Part shown: in pieces, positions 56,849 through 64,000 of the stretch
How the letters are laid out: each line of letters starts with the position of its first letter
How positions within the stretch are numbered: position 1 is the stretch's first letter
From: Isoetes taiwanensis
Lineage: Eukaryota > Streptophyta > Lycopodiopsida > Isoetales > Isoetaceae
NCBI GenBank assembly: GCA_021234155.1
Contig: JAJEKV010000895.1
Span: forward strand, 1 to 64,000
Reading direction: 5' to 3'
Length of the DNA: 64,000 nt
Notes under the pieces: generated by a model
What the model saw: the letters and a program-made list of their open reading frames with translations, nothing else
Told to the model about the DNA's origin: nothing
Database searches by the model: none
Position numbers and translations under genes: made by a program

Positions 56849-59800
56849 TCATGCCGACGCTTCCAAATAAGCCACACTAACCACGCTTTTACGTAAATGG
56901 AAGGCCGGACTGCATTTGGGACCACCCACTAGGATACACCCCCAACAACACCTGTTGACTCGAGGCGAGATGTGAAAGAGGCGCCAACCCTTGCCATGCC
57001 TACTGGATGTCAGCAAGAGAAACATGCAATGTTCGGGGTCTCCCATACGGGCACCACACATTGGACACTGCCGGGCTGATCCGCGGGTTGATCTGTGCAC
57101 CCACGTGTTCACGCTCAAGGACCGGTGCACTATCGCCATAGCGCACCCGAATCTTAGGGGGCTTAGATTGGGTTCCACACCCACCTCCAAATGTTGCCCC
57201 GGTCATCTCACGGCACTGGAGACTCCCGGGCCCGTCCCGGGAGGCAACTCATCTGAATAGCCAAAAGCTCATAGCGAGGACTTCCACCTAAATTGGAGGG
57301 TCAACTTTGGGATGACAACTCACACACCGCCTCGGCGCTGCTTGGGGATTCAGCGGTAGAGCATTAGCCACCCATGCCCAGATAGCGCAGTCCCGTTCCT
57401 GCAGTCGGAACTTGTGGCAGAAAAGTTGCTAGGGTGCGAGCTGCCCGTCAATATACCACTCCCCCACTGTCAGAACTCCACACTGTGTCCATCTACGCTG
57501 GATTTGGAGATCGACGGATGCGGCCAGCACCAGAGGTGCTGCACCCGGGCCAATCGGGATCCACCACGGTGATGCCTCTAACTGAATACAACTGGCGGCG
57601 TCAATGGCAAACAGCGGGCGGACCTGCTCCCAGGCGCGGAAGAGCCCCTTTAGGAAGGGAGAGGCATTAACATATGGCCTGATATCAGCAAATAACGCCC
57701 ATGGAAGCCGCACAGGTACGGACGGCTTACGGAAAACAATCGAGTGAGATAGCGACTGATGAAGTAAGACCATGCCCGGGGAATCAAGCGCATTCTCCAG
57801 GATCGCAAACACGAACTTGGACAACAGGACCTTGCCATGGAGTGAGAGATCCAAGAAGCCGAGTCCCCCCGCAGCTTTGGGGCGCACACATTTCCACCAG
57901 GCCACTTTGACAACTGCCCCCTCCTCATTTCCATCCCATACAAAGTTACGGACCATTGAGGAAATTTCGAACCTTGCTCTCGGGCCCGGATAATGGCGGG
58001 GATATCGTGGAAACCTGAACGGACCATGCCATTGTGACCCTACCCGACCATGGAAAGCTTCCCCCTTCCACCGGTTAAGGTGCCGCCAAGCCCCTACGAG
58101 AATGTCTCCCGGATGCTGCGCGCCCGAAATGTCAATGCCAAGCGGGATCCCTAAAAGCCTAGAGCATGTGCCCCTGCGGCGGTCCGCCAAGGAAATTGGA
58201 CACCGGGCATGGGATGCCGCCCGCCATAACGTAGAGCACGCCGACCAATTCATAAGACAACCCGACGAAGAGAGAATCGTCCGGCAACTCTTTTCAGTAT
58301 TTATGATTCCTTTCATCGGCACGTAGGAAAAGGAAAGTGTCATCAGCATACTGACTCCCAATCGGATGTGACCCATCTGCCATCCTCAGCCCCTCCACAA
58401 CACCCGCCTCCACAGCCGAGATCAAGAACTGCGAGAGGGCCTCTGCCACGATGGTAAATAGGAAGGGCGCCAACGGACATCCCCTGGCGAACTCAGCGTC
58501 CCCACACTAAAGGCCGCGATGACTCACCGTGACATAGGGGCCAGTGGCCCCGGGCGGCGTTAAAAAGCGAGTCACTACGTAAAGCTCTCCCCACACCCAA
58601 AGGCAAGCATCATCCTCTTCAGAAAGTCCCATCGAACACTATCATAGGCCTTTGCGAAATCCACCCTCGAATGCCGCCGCGACATTATTGAGAATGTGCC
58701 TGCCCGGAATGAAACCAGACTGCATGGGGCAGATAGCCTCCTTCAGGACTGCTTGCAAACGAAGCGAGAGGGCCTTGGCAATAATCTTGTATACAGCCGA
58801 AAGAAGTGTGATCGGACGCCAATCCGAGATGGCAGCAGGCTCCTTCACCTTCGGTATCAAGGAAATGCAGCACGTGTTGAGTCTATAGTCCAACGCGTCA
58901 GCCTGAAGCAGATCTTGATAGGTCTGCAGCACCGACTCCCCTACCCAATCCCAATATTCCTGGAAGAACTCCACCGGAATGCCGTCCAGTCCCGGGCACT
59001 TATGGGGAGCCAGGGCACGGCAAGCCTCCTCGAGCTCCTGCCTTGTGAGCGGACGCTGCAATACTTGCCTTCTATCCGCCGGCACCTTACAAGACACCTT
59101 GCTGAGCACAACCTGCTCCATCACGTCAGAGAAGGGATATCTCTTCTCCTGAAAGAACTGAGAGAAGTGCCAGAAAGTGGCCTGTTTAATATCTGCCGGC
59201 GAATGCAGAATGCGGCCATCCGGCAATGCCAAAGACGACATAGAGGCTCAGAGACCGCGGTGGACAAAATGTTCTTCCGCTTGAGCAGAGGCGCCCGGTC
59301 CGCTACTAGGGTGTTAGCATAGCATCTGTCATGCCGAGCATACGCCCGTCCGGCCCCAGTCCACTGGTTACACCAAGTAATGTGGAGTCGCCCGACAACT
59401 CCACCAACCGCCCGGAGTCCAGCAGTTTTACCCATTCCCCCCGCTCAAAGCCCTGTACCACTTCGGCCGCTCTGCCACACCTATCCTGAGTAGTCTCTAC
59501 CATGTTGAAATCGCCCAACAGCAGCCAAGCCACACCAGCTCCCAGGGCTGCCAGCTTGTGCCTCAAGGCCGCCCATAACGCCCTCTACGCGGCGAAGATT
59601 ATGAGCATAGACATTCACAATCCCCCACTCATGCGGACCCTCTCGCCACTTGATAATGTCCCAGCTGCCCCAACGATCTGCCAAGGTGAACATCACCTGC
59701 ACATGCATCTTCCACGCAACGGCCGTCCCACCTTTAGAAGCCCCGAAGGTGGCAATGAGAAAGCGACATATTGTGGCCGAACATTCCCCCCACGGACACT

Positions 59801-59924
59801 TATGTTCACGAAGGCACAAGATGTCGGGATCCATCTTGCGGGCCGCCAACGCCACTCGTTCTCTTCGGGCTGGCGATTTAACGCGCACACCTCGAACGTT
59901 CCAACTGAGGATCTTCTTGTCCAT
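56849..59924 (-). pseudogene. family A LINE ORF2 (APE endonuclease, RT, zf-RVT)
   Basis: It starts MDKKILSWNVRGVR (59924), the classic L1 endonuclease opening. CLREHKCPWGEC, WGIVNVYAHN and LLLGDFNMVETTQDRC follow, with a frameshift between. RT is open at 58642-59241: APHKCPGLDGIPVEFFQEYW, TCCISLIPKVKEP, DWRPITLLSAVYKIIAKAL and QSGFIPGRHI. The next block, VDFAKAYDSVRWDFLKRM, lies in another frame (about 58670). The YxDD box is YADD, readable near 58340-58352. The thumb/C-terminal part is at 57429-58376 (RNFVWDGNEEGAVVKVAWWK). A zf-RVT cluster with CPMCGARMGDPEHC lies near 57055. At least four frame breaks make it non-functional. Confidence 0.88.
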
Positions 59925-59929
59925 AGCTA

Positions 59930-62345
59930 TTACTGAGCAGACGGATTCCTACGCTGCTTCTTTTTCCTTCCCCGTCTCGCCGGCGAAATAAATCCTTGGT
60001 CTGAGTCATACGGCACAAGAGCTAGCGGGTTGTCCGTCAGGGAGACCTCCGCATCCAGATCCGCCTCATCAGCCCAAGAGCGTACCCGCGCCACTTTGTC
60101 AAGCTCCATCCCCTCCGAAGAGGCCCGTGTAGATGCCACATCAGAGTCCGACGATTGTACCGGCCCCGGCCAATCCGGATCCCTGCCGGTGTATCGCCGC
60201 TGCACATTGTTCATGATTTCTTTGGATGTGGAGTAATACTGGGCCACCTCTCGCCGAGACACCGTTGGATTCGAGCCGCCTTGCCCCCGTGAGTAGCCGA
60301 CGCAGACTTTCATTCATGGGCGGGATGGCCCACTTCCAACACTGAGGCCAATTGCCTTTGGCCCTATCCGGCGGCTTCTCTGGCCAGAGGTGGGGCTGGG
60401 GCCCTGTCACATCTCAAGAGCCTCGCGGCCTTGCCTCTGGAAGCTCCCCGCACGGGGCTGTGCTTTCGGGGGAGCGAACCGGCCAGACACGGAGGCGGGG
60501 AAACATTCTCCGGATCTCTGGCCATTCAACAATCGAGGGAAACCGAAAGTACCAATCGCCACTCCTAACCGTCAACTGCGGAGGCAATGGGCTATCTTGG
60601 CGAACAGCGCCCACACAAATCTTCGGCTCCCAGAACTATGGAGTGTGAAATATGCCCTCCGAGCCCATTGGCAATCGCTATCATGAACTCGGCAGAGCAT
60701 ATCGGAAGATCCACCACTTGAAACCGGCAAAGGGATCTTCAAGGCCGGCAGAGATCGGGCACTCACACCGGTGTGTAAATCGATAAATCGGGTAATTCCC
60801 CACATGAGGTCAACCCCTCGCCACAATCCTCTCCACCACCGTAGGCATCGAATATGAGGAGGAAGAAATTATTCCCCGTGAACCCGGGGACTGAAACGGG
60901 CGAGATACCCAAACCGCTTAAAGTGAGCTTGTAGCCACCCGGGCCAACTCTCCTCGTGTCTAACACCCCGTATAGTACACCAACACCGTCGCGGGGAGAC
61001 CAGATTGGAAATGGACTTGAGGTGTTGCCGGTGGTCTACCTCAACGATATTAGCCGGGAGGACCAAAGTGGAGTCCACCCGCAGCTCCCCTTCAAGTTAT
61101 CTTTGGTTCAAAAGGCGGGGCCTCCCCTATTCGGCCGGGTGGCCGGTGCTACCAGTCGTCGAATCCACTCGAGAACCGCTGGCGTGAAAGCCTGCTTCTT
61201 AAGTGTCATTCATTCGCCCGAGGCGAACCGTGTCGTCTACCGACTCGCGCCTCGACCTCCGCCTCTCCACACTTTCGGGGTCACGTGCTCTGTTGGCTTA
61301 TCACGGATGTTCGCGAAGCACCATTACAACCCTAAGCGTAGCGGCAAATTGTTCATAGGCTCCGCGGACTGCAAAGGGGTCCTCTGGCGGTAAAGGCGGA
61401 TGCGGACTTGAGGCAGCGAAGCGAGTTCTTTGTTTCCACGGAGGCATCTTTTCAGAACCTCAAATCCGCTCCCCTGCGGCACATGCCATAGACCACGAGG
61501 GGCTCCCTACCGAAGCACCAACCTGCAGAGGATTGGCTCGGGGTTGCTTCTTCGCCCAACCACCGAGACCCTTGCCCACACCCAGGCCGCTGCCTGTCCG
61601 GCCCATCCCCATGCTCTCCACACCCTTGTTCATAGCCGGTGCGGGAGCAGGATGGGCCGGTTCCCTACAATCGCCCAGAAGCTTCCCAGGGGAACTAATT
61701 GGGACCTGCTTAGGCGCCGCGACCCGCGACCCCAGCCATATTTGCTGCCCACAAGCCAAATTTGTTCCGATTCGTAGAGCATACGATACCGACCCGGCCG
61801 GCCCTATCTGGCGCCCACAAGCAATGAATTTGTCCCAGTCCCTGCCGGGATTCTGGCTGGGCGCCCTATTGGAATCGGACAATTGGAAACTTTCGAAACA
61901 ACTCCCATCACCTCGCTCGAAGCGTCCTCTGCTGAATTGAAGGCCAATGGTCGATTCTGCTGGGCCATCATCACCTCCATCGAATCGAATCGGTGGAATC
62001 GGGTCCCGCACCCTTGTGTCAACCCCGCCCCCTAAAGGCGCTTGGCATCCCGGCAGGCGGACCTGCTTTGCCCCAAAGCTGCCGGAGTGGACTCATCATC
62101 AGCCTCCCACCAAGAAGATCCATTTGAGGCCATACCATCTTTGCCGGTTGAAGCCCCAGCAGGGTCGATTCTATTTGGGGCCGCCTTTGCAAGCTTTGGA
62201 ACCCGCTTTAGATTCATCCGGTCACGCTGGCTTGTTGCCTTCTCGCCATGGCACTCACGGAATGCGCGCCCACCGGATGGGCTCGGATCGGTGCACTGAG
62301 TCCACCGCCTTCCGTTCCGCGCCATCGCCCCCCTCTTTTGTGTGA
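59930..62345 (-). pseudogene. family A LINE ORF1 (DUF4283-like)
   Basis: Pieces in changing frames cover the region. At about 61078-60700 the reading GNNFFLLIFDAYGGGEDCGEG, then VDLPICSAEFMIAIANGLG, resembles the DUF4283 domain common in ORF1 or gag-like proteins of plant L1 elements. The C-terminal piece (59930-60313) is acidic and ends in a basic stretch, ARRGRKKKQRRNPS. A CCHC knuckle, often found after DUF4283, is not visible. The upstream part (61.46-62.01 kb) is Pro/Gly-rich and unassigned. It would be the RNA-binding protein of the element. Confidence 0.6.
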
Positions 62346-62352
62346 CACTATA

Positions 62353-63660
62353 TAGTAATGTATATTTTCTTCATATTTGCTTGTCACGTAAGGAGGACTT
62401 CAAGCCAACTAAATGTTTGTGATTACAAATAGAATAAGACCTCGCGGTATGATTGGATTGTGTGTAGTAAATGCAGAGTCTCCTAAGTAAAACATGGGAA
62501 ATATGTATACAAATGAGATGAGCAAAATTATAGAAAAAAGTACGATTTGATAAGAAGGATAGAATTTACAGCTTCTTTTTTCCAAATTATAATTGAGATA
62601 TTTTAAAGTCCATGAAGCATGTGCATCAACTACGCACATGCACAAATTTACCTCTGCAAAAAGTCCAAGATATCAATCAGCTAAGATGCCTGCAAAAGTA
62701 AAATTGTATTATTAATAAAGTCATACTAACTTTGATAAAATGACCCTCGAACATTAAGTTAACAAGGGCATACATTTTGGCTTTTGAATCTCAAAGTTGC
62801 TCATTTGAGGAAGAAAGGTGACTATTGAGAAGCAATCTCAGAGTCGTAATTCAATGCTTTAACCATAATAATATCAATCATGGTGGCATCCGAATGCATT
62901 CTCGTGATCCATTATTTCATGGAATGCTTTTTCCAGTAACCATGCATTTGCAAAATGACCCAATAAAGCATGTTCAGCATAACTATGACAATTGATATTT
63001 TATTTAGGAGCACACCTGATCACTGAAAAGGTGGAAGAAGAAAATCATTGTACAAGCAAGATATTTGTCAATGATCTTCACTAACACTTGGAATTTCCCT
63101 GCGTATTTGAATTAAAACATCACAATGTTGAATGAAACTTGGAACATATAATTAGTTTGATAGCGCTTTAAAAAGGAAGATGCAACTTATTCAAATTTAC
63201 CAATTATAGTGATGTTGGCAATTGATGTATACAGAGGCATCTTGTTCTTATTTTTCGGTTGAGCATTCGAAAGTGAAACAAATTCTCAAGCTTTGATGAA
63301 CTTAGTAGCTGAATGCTAATACTGTTTATCCTGCAATAGATGCATGTAGAGGCATGTTCTTGGTATTGGAAGAAATTATGTTGACTCTATCTGTTAATGT
63401 GGACAAAACAAAATGAACAATATGATGGTTAATAGAGGCGGCCACAGGCATAGGGTACGCTTTAGAAAATGGTTGATTATGGCCTACAAAATATGATTTG
63501 CTTTGCAAGAGAACTGATTCATTAAGGACATAAATTATAGTACCTACGTAGAAGCTAAAATTATTTAATTATTAGCCAATTCAATGAGAACTCGAATCAA
63601 GTACTTCAAGAATTGTAAATGGCTCTATTGTGATCAGCTGGTCAATATCCGTGGAGCTTT
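62353..63660. other. AT-rich spacer, no supported gene
   Basis: Nothing recognisable beyond a loose repeat (ATGTATACAGAGGCATCTTG near 63225 and ATGCATGTAGAGGCATGTTC near 63340). Confidence 0.35.
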
Positions 63661-63775
63661 TGCTAGAAGAGCCCTTCATATATGTTGGGCATTGAAAACA
63701 TACAATCATTCTTGCTATGCTATAAGAGCCCTTCACATCTGTTAGGCATTGAAAACATACAATTATTCTTGCTAA
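63661..63775. repeat. 57-bp tandem duplication
   Basis: AGAGCCCTTCATATATGTTG, then GGCATTGAAAACATACAATC, recurs 57 bp later as AGAGCCCTTCACATCTGTTA, then GGCATTGAAAACATACAATT. Confidence 0.85.
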
Positions 63776-64000
63776 TAGAGAGTAACAAATATCCTTTTCC
63801 AAACGTATTTTGTGAACCTAGAATCTGTTATTACAAACTGAATGCGTACCTTCTAATTCACATATGGTCAAGCTACAACTTCTCAGAGCACCATCTGTGC
63901 ATGACTTCGCATTTTACATACTTGAGGTTCTAGATAACGCGTCAAGAATTACCGAGCCCTCAAGAGTCATTATCTCTCGCTTGTCTAGTACCATCATTAC

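Larger units (their letters stand above)
56551..62352 (-). mobile_element. L1-like LINE (family A), near full-length, inactive
   Basis: About 5.8 kb, read leftward: ORF1 (62.34 to about 59.93 kb), ORF2 (59.92 to about 56.85 kb), 3' UTR, then a T-rich run (poly(A) on the minus strand, 56552-56566) adjoining GAAGG. GC content is clearly higher than in flanking DNA. Frames are broken repeatedly. A weak repeat TAGTAAT lies at 56535-56541 and 62353-62359, but the left copy is about 10 bp away from the tail, so the target duplication is uncertain. Confidence 0.88.

Noticed and set aside
56535-62359. TAGTAAT as target duplication of the large family A LINE
   Set aside because: Only 7 bp, and the left copy is separated from the poly(T) by about 10 bp; kept as a weak possibility only.
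1-64000. CRISPR arrays, bacterial operons or tRNA/rRNA genes
   Set aside because: None are present by reading: the content is plant nuclear with introns, LINEs and LTR elements. The simple-sequence tracts are microsatellites, not spacer arrays.

Overview
The window looks like a stretch of a large, transposon-filled land-plant nuclear genome. Two host genes have canonical plant protein architecture, a DDR4-type ISWI subunit with GT-AG introns and a CWC22-type splicing factor. Nearly everything else recognisable is plant-type transposable element: Ty3/gypsy, two LINE lineages and fold-back MITEs. I suspect a fern or another large-genome non-flowering lineage from the character of the LINEs, but that is a weak inference.

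Layout. 66-10706 is a decayed Ty3/gypsy LTR retrotransposon on the minus strand. It has 587/583-bp LTRs, gag with a CCHC knuckle, protease, RT/RNase H and integrase, plus an unusually long unexplained 3.7-kb segment after integrase. About 12.7-15.65 kb is the 5' part of an L1-like LINE ('family A'). 16.6-19.2 kb holds two related small inverted-repeat elements and two hairpins on either side of a short DUF1218-like gene with a minisatellite between two of its exons. 20.1-23.7 kb is a second kind of LINE ('family B'), minus strand, with an (AAAT)n tail, set into a degenerate repeat. 27.27-28.81 kb is a 5'-truncated family A LINE with a 10-bp target duplication. 30.86-32.99 kb is a complete ten-exon DDR4 homologue. 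37.57-37.83 kb is a MITE beside a family B relic.

38.58-45.16 kb is the most striking region: two family B LINEs head-to-tail on the plus strand, a 5'-truncated copy then a nearly full-length one. Pyrimidine microsatellites (CT/CCCT/CTCTCC) lie before, between and after them. 49.26-49.60 kb is a fold-back MITE with a 9-bp target duplication. 51.87-53.72 kb is an intact, uninterrupted CWC22-like gene (minus strand), with a telo-box just upstream. 56.55-62.35 kb is a near full-length but frame-broken family A LINE (DUF4283-like ORF1, endonuclease, RT, zf-RVT). The remaining stretches show no gene that I can support.

Working together: the two host genes are independent nuclear housekeeping functions (chromatin remodelling; splicing). 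All retroelements seen are frame-disrupted, so none looks autonomous now. The best candidate for something undescribed is the family B LINE lineage, with its variable simple-sequence tails, a conserved stem-loop just before the tail, and a tandem pair joined through a microsatellite.
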